Of a stretch of DNA of 64,000 nt, positions 47,128 through 55,749 are shown piece after piece. Position numbers and translations under genes: made by a program. Each line of letters starts with the position of its first letter. Within the stretch, counting starts at the first letter, position 1. Source of the DNA: Planctomycetaceae bacterium (lineage in GTDB: Bacteria > Planctomycetota > Planctomycetia > Planctomycetales > Planctomycetaceae). The stretch covers positions 5,284,001 to 5,348,000 of the forward strand of contig CP051247.1 of the NCBI GenBank assembly GCA_017795105.1. The letters run 5' to 3'. A model generated the notes under the pieces. It was not told the origin of the DNA, did not search any database, and saw nothing but the letters and a program-made list of their open reading frames with translations.

Positions 47128-47661
47128 CTATTCGGTCTCGTCAGTCTCAGCTTCGTTTTCCGCCAGTGACTCATCAATCTGGCACCATTTCCGCAGTACG
47201 GCCAGATCTTCTTCGGTCAGTTTGGCTTCCGGGTGCAGCGGTAGGTAGAACCAGAGTGGCATCTCTTTACTCTCGATGGAGCCCCAGCATTCGTCGAGGA
47301 AGAACTCCGGTGTCTCTTCAGCTTCGTAGTAATCGCCCCACTCGGAGAAGTTCAGGTAATCGCGACCTTCGCGAACATCCTTGGCCATCAGCCAGGACCC
47401 GGGAGCAATGTAGCTGTACCAGGGCCACTTGGTTTCATTCGAGTGGCAGTCGTAACAGGCTCGACGAAGAATGTGCTTCACGTCATCCGGAGCATTGATA
47501 TCGGCCACGACTTCCGGGTTATGGCGATCGACCGGAGCGAGCTGCAATGCGAGAAAGACAATGATCGCCACCACAACAACGCGGCGAAAAATGCTTCCTT
47601 TTTTGGGGCGAACGAGGTCGGGCGTCTGGGCTTCATCAGGATTTGGAGAAGTCTGATTCAT
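47128..47661 (-). CDS. Membrane-anchored haem-binding domain protein
   Basis: 177 residues from the ATG at 47661, which has AGGAGG 6 bases upstream. One membrane helix (about residues 27-43, VVVVAIIVFLALQLAPV) is followed by a C-x-x-C-H motif in RRACYDCHSNETKWPWYSYI, the mark of the haem_bd family. Later residues 'WSLMAKDVREGRDYLNFSEW'-like pattern and WFYLPLHPEAKLTEED are also typical. A periplasmic one-haem protein of unknown partner. The C-terminus is acidic. Confidence 0.88.
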   Translation of the reverse strand: MNQTSPNPDEAQTPDLVRPKKGSIFRRVVVVAIIVFLALQLAPVDRHNPEVVADINAPDDVKHILRRACYDCHSNETKWPWYSYIAPGSWLMAKDVREGRDYLNFSEWGDYYEAEETPEFFLDECWGSIESKEMPLWFYLPLHPEAKLTEEDLAVLRKWCQIDESLAENEAETDETE

Positions 47662-48287
47662 GGGAACCTCCTGTTGAAGAAAGCGGTGGGATGGTGGGGT
47701 GGTGGGGCCATCATATCGATGGATTGTTAAATGATACACTACTCATCGCCGCAGGTAAAATGCTACGGGATTCCGAAAAAAACGCTCTTCGAGCCTGAAA
47801 TGCCAGCCGTCCGCTCTTACCGGAACCTGCAGAAGAACGACGCGGGAACCAATCCGAGTGGCGGTTGAATCGTCAGTTTTCCAAGTCCTGAGACCTGAAC
47901 ATTCAGGTGCCAGTCGTTGCACTTCAGCGAGTCCTCGCGAGTTGATTTTCGGGTCGAATTCCTCCGCTTGGGAAGTGATGGCTGGTTTCCTCGTCATGAA
48001 GTGTTGTAAGTCTTTTCGCAGAATGCGTTTATGGCAGGAGCTCGGGCTCTGAAAGAATTCCGGGCTTTTCCCGACACCTGGGGCGCTTGCGCTTTAGCGC
48101 ATCTGCGGGAATAAGTTGAACTTACAACATTTTCGACGGCTGTGATCGCCGTTGACCCCATTTTCAGCTTTCCGATAAACTTCGGCACCATGATTTCGTA
48201 TTCAGCCAGGACGGCGACCCTCCCATCTCGTGCGGTTCCGATTTGCGACTGAACTCTCCATTCACCGCTGCCTCGATCGCCTGCTAA
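47662..48287. other. Non-coding region with a 128 bp inverted-repeat-bounded segment
   Basis: About 630 bases between a minus-strand haem-binding gene and the plus-strand LptD-like gene. A frame at 47743-47997 (minus) has no ribosome site or motif and I do not accept it. Perfect 10 bp inverted repeats bound 48002-48129 (listed below). The promoter of the LptD-like gene must be in the last 150 bases. Confidence 0.45.
48002..48129. repeat. Possible MITE-like element with 10 bp terminal inverted repeats
   Basis: TGTTGTAAGT (48002-48011) and ACTTACAACA (48120-48129) are perfect reverse complements 108 bases apart. Inside lies a tight hairpin TGCGCT-TT-AGCGCA (48088-48101). No transposase frame is present and no clear target duplication was seen. 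It could be a decayed small mobile element or a chance repeat. Confidence 0.3.
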
Positions 48288-51200
48288 ATGTTCTCGATTA
48301 AGCGCTCCCTGAGCAGACGCTTGCAGTCTGTCGGCCTGATGCCGGCAGTGCTGTTGCTTGCGCTCGCTCTGGGCACTCCGCTTCGAGCTCAAGGGACGGA
48401 TGCTTCTCCCGGAATCGCCTCAGTCGAGGGGCAGGCACAAGTTTCCGACAACCGGCCGACTGCCAGCGATCCGATCGTGATCAGCTGCGATATGCTGCAC
48501 GAGCACACGCCAGCTGCAGTCGACATCACCGATCGACTCTACGGTAGCAGCCGAGCCTCGTCTGGGCCGACGGGGAACGAACGCGTCTTCGTGCTGCGGG
48601 GGAATCCGTGCCGCATTCGCCAGGGGAAATCGGAAGTCCGGGCGAGCCAGATGGTCGTCTGGCGGTCGACGGTGCAGGTCCACAATCGAACGATGGAACG
48701 ACTGGTCGTCTACGGCGAGCAGGATGTCCTTCTCGTCGAAGGTCCGGAACAGCAATCACGCCCGACGATCTGCCTCGAACTGTACTCCACCACCGTTGAG
48801 GAGATGGCCCGCTTCACCAGTCAGCAGGTTTCCGGGGGCAGCGATCCGCTGCTCGAACGAGCCAGGGCGGCTCGTGAACAGCATGCGGCTACAGCCATGA
48901 ATCAGCCGCAGCTGCTTCCGCCTACTGACGCGATTCCGCTGAACGAGGGCACGATCGATTTCGACAGTCTGGCACCGCCGGTTGAGGCGAAGCCGACGCG
49001 GCATGTGATCATCTCGCCCCGCAGCTTCGGCATCGGGTTCAACGTCGACAGCTTCCTTTCACGAGAGTCATCCCCGCCGGAGCAGATTACGGTCATCTCG
49101 CAAGGCGTGAACATCGTGATCGAAGGAATCGGCCCGGTTCAGGGACTTGATGTCGGCACGCTCGATATCTCGGCCGATCAGGTCGTGATCTGGACTCAGG
49201 CCAACAGCGAGGGAGCATTCACGGCTGAGATGTTCCAGGATGCCAACGCTCCACTGCAGTTGTATCTGGAAGGGAACATCGAGATTCGTCAGGGGAATCA
49301 TGTTCTGCGGGCCACCAAGGCTTTCTACGATATCCGAGAGGACCGAGCTGTCCTGCTCGACAGCGAACTGCGAGTTCATATGCCGGAACTGCAGGGGGAT
49401 ATCAAACTGCGAGCCGAAGAGATTCGCCAGATTTCGCACGACAGCTTCCATGCTCAGAACGCGTGGCTGACCGGTAGTGAATTTGGCGTGCCGACTTACC
49501 GTATGGAAGCCGGCGATATCTTTATCGAAAACCGTTACGACCGCGGCTGGGTTGGACGTGGCGATGCCGAGATTGACCCGGAAACTGGTTTGCAGATTGC
49601 CCGCCCGAAACCCTGGGTGACAAGCCTGAATAACCGTTTCCGGGTTGGAGAAACGCCGCTGTTCGTCGCTCCCTACATCAGTGGACCAGCCGAAGATCCC
49701 CACATCCCTCTGGAAAGTATGACGCTGGCTCAGGACAGCATCTTTGGCGGGCAGGTTGAGACGGTCTGGAACCTGTCGAAGTTGCTGGGAATCTGTCCGG
49801 ATGGCGAACTCGACTGGAATCTGCAAGCCCACGTTTACACCGAACGCGGAGCCTGGCTGGGCACCGATGCCATTTATGCCGGAACCGAGCCTTTGGGAAC
49901 GCCGGGCAGCTACTTTGGGGAAGCCGAGGGAGTCTGGATTAACGACTTCGGCAACGATAACCTCGGCCTCGATCGCCGCGATCTCGATGTACCACACAAC
50001 ACGCGTGGCCGTGCCCTCTGGCGGCATCGGCATCACTGGACCGAATCGCTGTCGGTAACAAGCGAACTCGGCTTCCTCAGCGATCGCAACTTCCTCGAGC
50101 AGTATTACGAAGAGGAATGGGATTCCGGGAAAGACAACGAGACTCTACTTGGGTTGAACTATCAGGAAGACACGGTTGCGGCCTCGTTGATGACGCGGTT
50201 TCAACTGAACGAGTTCGAGTATGAAACGCAGTGGCTGCCGAAAGGGGATCTGACGATTCTGGGCGAACCGCTGCTCTGGGATCGACTCGTCTACAGTTCC
50301 CGCAGTTCAGCCGGTTACGGGCAGATTCGTCCGGCCGAAGCCCCGGACAATCCGAACGATCTGTTCGTTCCGCTGCCTTACTATCCGGAAGCCGATGGCG
50401 TCGTGCTCTCCTCACGTCATGAACTTTCGATGCCATTCAATCTCGGCCCGGTTAAGGTCGATCCCTATGTACTCGGCGAAGCCGCCTACTGGCAGGACGA
50501 CGGCTACACCAATAACAGCCTGAACCGTTTCTACGGCTCGGCCGGGGTGCGAGCCAATCTGATGCTCTGGAAAGCCTATCCGCACGTCTTCAGTCCTCTG
50601 CTTGGACTGAATGGGCTGGCCCACAAGCAGAATCTCGGTGTTGACTATTACTTCGCCGATTCGACTCAGGACCTGAGCGATGTTCCGCAGTACAACGAAT
50701 TCGACGAGAACTCGCAGGAGCGATTCCGAACACGACTCATCTTCAACACGTTCGGCCTGAACAATTACGGCTTGCTCTCCGACAAATACGACCCGCGTTT
50801 CTATGCGGTCCGATCGGGGGCGGCTCGGAATGTCAGTTCGCCTTACTTTGAACTGGTCGACGATCAACAGGTGGCCCGCTTCACCTGGAGCCATCGTTTG
50901 CAGACCAAGGTTGGCCCGCCGGAACGGCAGCGGGTCAAAGACTGGATGACGCTGGATCTGGGGCTCTCTTACTTCCCGGATGCCGACGCCGATAACTTCG
51001 GCGAGAACTTCGGCCTGCTGACCGCGAACTACAGCTGGGATGTCGGCTCGCGAACCAAGTTCCTGGCCAACGGCCAGTTCGACTTCTTTGAAGATGCTCC
51101 CCAGACGTGGGATGTTGGTTTCCTCACGCAGCGAAGCGAACGCGGCAGTATGTATGTCGGGTATCGCAACATTCAGGCCGGTCCGCTGGAGAGTCAGCTG

Positions 51201-51458
51201 ATCACCGGCAGTGTGAGCTATGCGATGAGCGAAAAATGGATCGCGACATTCGGCACGGCTTACGACATTGCCGAGAACCAGGACCGCGGTCAGTCTCTGA
51301 CAATCACCGGTATTCGTTCCGATTTCCTCATTCACCTGGGGATGTCGGTCGACAGCAGTAAGGGCAACTTTGGTGTGGGCTTCATGATCGAGCCGCGACT
51401 CGGTCCGCTGGATTCGTCCTCGGATCGACTCAGTTCGCTGCTCGGCACCCAGTATTGA
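48288..51458 (+). CDS. LptD/OstA-like outer membrane barrel protein
   Basis: 1056 residues with an N-terminal signal (LMPAVLLLALALGTPLRAQ). Two OstA-type beta-taco sections follow: FVLRGNPCRIRQGKSEVRAS, and LYLEGNIEIRQGNHVLRATK with ISADQVVIW-type strands. From about residue 420 alternating amphipathic strands rich in Tyr, Trp and Gly form a barrel (LGFLSDRNFLEQYYEEEWD; ending SSLLGTQY). This order matches LptD, which inserts LPS into the outer membrane; the protein is larger than the E. coli one and its Cys pairs are not the same. It fits the LptF/G permease gene at 59925-61103. Confidence 0.78.
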   Translation: MFSIKRSLSRRLQSVGLMPAVLLLALALGTPLRAQGTDASPGIASVEGQAQVSDNRPTASDPIVISCDMLHEHTPAAVDITDRLYGSSRASSGPTGNERVFVLRGNPCRIRQGKSEVRASQMVVWRSTVQVHNRTMERLVVYGEQDVLLVEGPEQQSRPTICLELYSTTVEEMARFTSQQVSGGSDPLLERARAAREQHAATAMNQPQLLPPTDAIPLNEGTIDFDSLAPPVEAKPTRHVIISPRSFGIGFNVDSFLSRESSPPEQITVISQGVNIVIEGIGPVQGLDVGTLDISADQVVIWTQANSEGAFTAEMFQDANAPLQLYLEGNIEIRQGNHVLRATKAFYDIREDRAVLLDSELRVHMPELQGDIKLRAEEIRQISHDSFHAQNAWLTGSEFGVPTYRMEAGDIFIENRYDRGWVGRGDAEIDPETGLQIARPKPWVTSLNNRFRVGETPLFVAPYISGPAEDPHIPLESMTLAQDSIFGGQVETVWNLSKLLGICPDGELDWNLQAHVYTERGAWLGTDAIYAGTEPLGTPGSYFGEAEGVWINDFGNDNLGLDRRDLDVPHNTRGRALWRHRHHWTESLSVTSELGFLSDRNFLEQYYEEEWDSGKDNETLLGLNYQEDTVAASLMTRFQLNEFEYETQWLPKGDLTILGEPLLWDRLVYSSRSSAGYGQIRPAEAPDNPNDLFVPLPYYPEADGVVLSSRHELSMPFNLGPVKVDPYVLGEAAYWQDDGYTNNSLNRFYGSAGVRANLMLWKAYPHVFSPLLGLNGLAHKQNLGVDYYFADSTQDLSDVPQYNEFDENSQERFRTRLIFNTFGLNNYGLLSDKYDPRFYAVRSGAARNVSSPYFELVDDQQVARFTWSHRLQTKVGPPERQRVKDWMTLDLGLSYFPDADADNFGENFGLLTANYSWDVGSRTKFLANGQFDFFEDAPQTWDVGFLTQRSERGSMYVGYRNIQAGPLESQLITGSVSYAMSEKWIATFGTAYDIAENQDRGQSLTITGIRSDFLIHLGMSVDSSKGNFGVGFMIEPRLGPLDSSSDRLSSLLGTQY

Positions 51459-51488
51459 TGGATCTTCGGGCCGAATGAGGGCAGGGCG

Positions 51489-51914
51489 ATGAGCACGTCC
51501 CATATTGATGAGTTGCTGACGGAGCCGTCTGAGCAATCAGAGGGGCGGCCGCGTTCAGCATGGCGACAGCGTCTGGTTGCAGCCGAACGGGGCTTCACCA
51601 CCTGCTTCCGTTCAAGCAGCACGCTTTTCCTCTATTTCTTTGCCGTTTGCACACTCGTCAGTGTCGCGGTGGTGGTCGAACTTCGCGTCGTTGAGTGGGC
51701 CTTGCTGATCTTCTGTGTTCTGACCGCCCTGGCCGCGGAAATGACGTATGATTCAGTGCAGAAGTTCGTGCATCTGGAGAAGAAACGACTCGGCGTGCAG
51801 ACGATTGAACTGCTGAACGTGATCTGTGCCGCCTGCATGATGGTCATCTGCGGAGCGTCCAGTACGGTTCTGTTCGTGTTGATTGCGCGGATCATCGAAC
51901 TCGACTGGTTCTGA
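51489..51914 (+). CDS. DgkA-like membrane protein with altered active site
   Basis: 141 residues. The N-terminal 28 residues are polar; the rest has three helices of the prokaryotic diacylglycerol kinase fold (AAERGFTTCFRSSSTLFLYF; 'VVEWALLIFCVLTALAAEM'; 'VICAACMMVICGASSTVLFV'). In E. coli DgkA the second block is E-x-x-N-x-x-x-E; here it reads EMTYDSVQ, so the first Glu stays but the Asn is Tyr and the metal-binding Glu is Gln. The N-terminal metal Glu is also not seen. It may not be a kinase. The ATG at 51489 has AGGG 5 bases upstream, 30 bases after the barrel gene. Confidence 0.72.
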   Translation: MSTSHIDELLTEPSEQSEGRPRSAWRQRLVAAERGFTTCFRSSSTLFLYFFAVCTLVSVAVVVELRVVEWALLIFCVLTALAAEMTYDSVQKFVHLEKKRLGVQTIELLNVICAACMMVICGASSTVLFVLIARIIELDWF

Positions 51915-52249
51915 TGTCGAGTGTTCGGTCGAGTTGCTGAGAGGGCTCGCGTCGGCTCTGCAAAAACGCTGCCGAAGTGCCGTTGAGTCTTGAAACGTCC
52001 AGTTCAGCCGACCACAATGACCCTTCGTCTGTTCTCCAACGAGCAGAGTCAGAGGCGCTCCGATTCCTGTGGAGTGTGCGATTCTGCCATTCCCATCGTT
52101 GAAACGACATCAGATTTCTCAGTATCTTGGACTGCAATGGATCAGTCACGGTTTATGGGTTTGTTCCCATCTCCGTTTTGGAGTGAACCGTGCGTCGGCT
52201 CCGGGATCCTGAGAATTACTCAGAGACTTAATAGACAGCAGGATTAACT
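51915..52249. other. Region upstream of the Hsp70 gene
   Basis: About 335 bases with no credible gene. It is expected to hold the Hsp70 promoter; one candidate is listed at 52099-52128. No CIRCE element (the HrcA operator inverted repeat) was found, so heat-shock control by HrcA is not indicated. Confidence 0.5.
52099..52128 (+). promoter_or_regulatory. Candidate promoter of the Hsp70 gene
   Basis: TTGAAA (52099-52104) and TATCTT (52123-52128) are 18 bases apart, about 120 bases before the start codon. The match to a sigma-70 promoter is fair, not strong. Confidence 0.3.
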
Positions 52250-53827
<1,578 letters not shown>

Positions 53828-53844
53828 TTCGCTGTCTCTTCACG

Positions 53845-53871
53845 AACTGGACGGTTTCGGCCGTCCAGTTT
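53845..53871 (+). terminator. Hairpin between the Hsp70 and J-like genes
   Basis: AACTGGACGG (53845-53854) pairs perfectly with CCGTCCAGTT (53861-53870) around TTTCGG, followed by TTGCTTTC-like T-rich sequence rather than a full T run. It may partly end transcription after the Hsp70 gene, lowering the level of the J-like protein. Confidence 0.5.
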
Positions 53872-53892
53872 GCTTTCAGGGAGTGATCCGTC

Positions 53893-54909
53893 GTGGCAAT
53901 TGATGTCTATAAACAGTGGCTCGGCATTCCGGAAGAATTTCGTCCGCCCAATCACTACCAGCTCCTGCGGCTGGTCGATTTCGAAGATGATCCCGAAAAG
54001 ATTCGGGGGCATTACAAGAAATTGAACGCTTTGGTTCGGCAGTACGCGACCGGCGAGTACATGCTGGAATCGCAGGATCTGCTCAACGAGCTGGCCAAGG
54101 CGATGCTCTGCCTGACCGATACGCATCGCAAGCGAGAGTACGATGAGAGTCTCGGCCGCGAGTTCGAAGAACCGGAATCGAGTGGCGGCCAGCCGTTGCT
54201 GCGATATCTGGCGGTGAATGGCGAGATCAGCAAAGGTCAGATCTCCGAGATCAAAGAGTTCGCCGATCGTCGGGGTCTCACGCATCGCGATGCCGTCGTG
54301 CAGATGAAGCTCGTCTCGCCTGACAAAGCCGCTGAAGCTCTCGCTCAGGAACTGGGGCGTCCCTTTGTCGATCTCGAATCGACGCTGCCGGACGACAACG
54401 TCCTCGACCAGGTGCCCCGCAAGCTGGTGAAGCGATACTCGATTCTCCCGCTGTTTATCGACGACGACGTCGTCCTGATCGCGGCAACCGATGAGCCGGA
54501 CCACGAACTGGAAGACGAATTCCGACTGCGCTTCGGCAAGCCGATGCGAGCCGTGATCGCAACCCCGCTGCAGATCAATCAGGCGATCGCCAAGTACTAC
54601 GCACCCGGCGCCCGCGATGAAGCCGTCGCGATTCAGAATGTTTCCGGGGGTGGCAAAAAGCCCAAATCGAAGTCGAACAAGGCCAGTACAGCCGCGTCTG
54701 CCGACGATTTGACCGACGCCCAGAAACGCGAAAAGAAGATGCTCGGCTACATCATTCTTTGCTGGGCGACCATCGGAGCGGCTCTCATTGATCAGTTCGT
54801 CATCAAAGAGTATCTGCTTCCCCGTTGGAGCTTCTTCGTTGGCCTGGTTCTGATCGTCCCGCCGATCACGTACTTCCTGATCAAAGACAGTCACCTCAAG
54901 TTGAAGTGA
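53893..54909 (+). CDS. J-like domain/MshEN domain membrane protein
   Basis: 338 residues in three parts. Residues 1-95 have the helix pattern of a J domain (NHYQLLRLVDFEDDPEKI, RGHYKKLNALVRQY, LLNELAKAMLCLTD, THRKREYDESLG) but no H-P-D between the second and third helices. Residues about 105-245 form an MshEN/GspE N-terminal domain (LLRYLAVNGEISKGQISEI; AALAQELGRPFVDLES-like; LVKRYSILPLFIDDDVVLIA), known to bind c-di-GMP in some proteins. A Lys/Ser-rich linker leads to two membrane helices (about 283-302, 312-330) and a basic end. Adjacent to a short Hsp70. The MshEN ligand residues were not verified. Confidence 0.85.
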   Translation: MAIDVYKQWLGIPEEFRPPNHYQLLRLVDFEDDPEKIRGHYKKLNALVRQYATGEYMLESQDLLNELAKAMLCLTDTHRKREYDESLGREFEEPESSGGQPLLRYLAVNGEISKGQISEIKEFADRRGLTHRDAVVQMKLVSPDKAAEALAQELGRPFVDLESTLPDDNVLDQVPRKLVKRYSILPLFIDDDVVLIAATDEPDHELEDEFRLRFGKPMRAVIATPLQINQAIAKYYAPGARDEAVAIQNVSGGGKKPKSKSNKASTAASADDLTDAQKREKKMLGYIILCWATIGAALIDQFVIKEYLLPRWSFFVGLVLIVPPITYFLIKDSHLKLK

Positions 54910-54965
54910 CGTCCGCGCATCAGGGCGGTCGAGGTGAAGCCATATCTCGGAAGGATCGCACAATT

Positions 54966-54994
54966 GCTGGGATACGCCTGGCGGCTATCCCAGC
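54966..54994. repeat. Palindromic element, copy 1
   Basis: GCTGGGATA (54966-54974) and TATCCCAGC (54986-54994) are inverted repeats around CGCCTGGCGGC. The same element recurs at 55286-55314 (identical) and, in decayed form, at 55688-55714. It resembles bacterial REP-like dispersed palindromes, placed just after genes. Confidence 0.7.
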
Positions 54995-55013
54995 CTACGG
55001 TCAGGTCGTTCTG

Positions 55014-55229
55014 ATGCAAGATCGAGAACTTTCTGTCTGCCAGAGACGTGAAAAGAAGATGTTAGGCTACATCATTCTCTGCTGGTCGACGGTCTTGTCT
55101 GCGTTAGTGGACCAATTTGTTCTCATTCCGTGGCTTTGGGGAATGAGAGGTTGGTTCCCTATCCTGGTGCTGATCGTCCCGCCGACCACCTTCTTCCTGA
55201 TTAAAGACAGTCATCTCAAGGTGAAGTGA
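55014..55229 (+). CDS. Small two-helix membrane protein from the duplicated 3' end
   Basis: 71 residues from the ATG at 55014; CAGG lies about 10 bases upstream. After QDRELSVCQRREKK it repeats the two membrane helices and basic tail of the J-like/MshEN protein (LGYIILCWSTVLSALVDQFV; 'ILVLIVPPTTFFLIKDS', ending HLKVK). The helices kept hydrophobicity and frame despite many changes, which suggests the ORF could be expressed, for example as an assembly partner. It could equally be a pseudogene fragment. Confidence 0.45.
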   Translation: MQDRELSVCQRREKKMLGYIILCWSTVLSALVDQFVLIPWLWGMRGWFPILVLIVPPTTFFLIKDSHLKVK

Positions 55230-55285
55230 CGTCCGCTCAGCAGGGCGGGCGAGGTGAAGCCGTGTCTCGGTAGGATCGCACAGTT

Positions 55286-55314
55286 GCTGGGATACGCCTG
55301 GCGGCTATCCCAGC
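55286..55314. repeat. Palindromic element, copy 2
   Basis: Same 9 bp arms and the same loop as the copy at 54966-54994; it belongs to the 3' part of duplication unit B. A degenerate third copy at 55688-55714 (GCTGGGATACGCC..., arm 2 decayed to GATCCCATT) lies outside the duplication, so the element also moves or is copied independently. Confidence 0.7.
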
Positions 55315-55358
55315 CTACAAATCGTCGTACGGTCTACTTTGGTAGACTGGTGCTTCGA

Positions 55359-55396
<38 letters not shown>

Positions 55397-55749
55397 CGAT
55401 CGATATGGCTTTGTCTGCAATCGTGGAAGCTTTTGCTTTCGGCGTTCCAGCACGGGTGGCCCGTCCGCGTCAGCGAGTGGGTCGCGGAAGCGACAAGTGG
55501 CCGCGCCATCCGCGTTTTTTCAGTGCAATCATGCGGTCTCAATGAGGTCTTACCGAAGAGGCAAGCACTCCTGACTGCATCACTTATTCGTGTCGAGCGA
55601 TTTATCCCAACCGCTGCGAGTGGCGTCGCTTCGGCGGCAGGATTGCCGCCGCTACGGAGACGCCGTTTCGGCATTGAACGTCCGATTGCTGGGATACGCC
55701 TGGTGGCGATCCCATTCTACGGGGCATCGTAACGTCTACTCCAGTCGAG

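Larger units (their letters stand above)
54721..55319 (+). repeat. Tandem duplication of the 3' end of the J-like/MshEN gene
   Basis: Unit A (54721-54999) codes for the two membrane helices and runs past the stop; unit B (55041-55319) repeats it at a constant 320 base offset. Both begin CAGA(A/G)ACG(C/T)GAAAAGAAGATG, share the stop codon context GTGACGTCCGC, and end in the palindrome with CTGGGATACGCCTGGCGG. Differences are partly silent, so the copy is not very recent. Confidence 0.88.

Noticed and set aside
47743..47997. 84-codon minus-strand frame
   Set aside because: No ribosome site, no motif and no neighbour in operon spacing.
48002..48129. Insertion sequence
   Set aside because: Inverted repeats are present, but there is no transposase frame and no target duplication was seen; kept only as a possible MITE-like element.
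50412..51536. 374-codon minus-strand frame
   Set aside because: Shadow of the LptD-like barrel; no motif or ribosome site.
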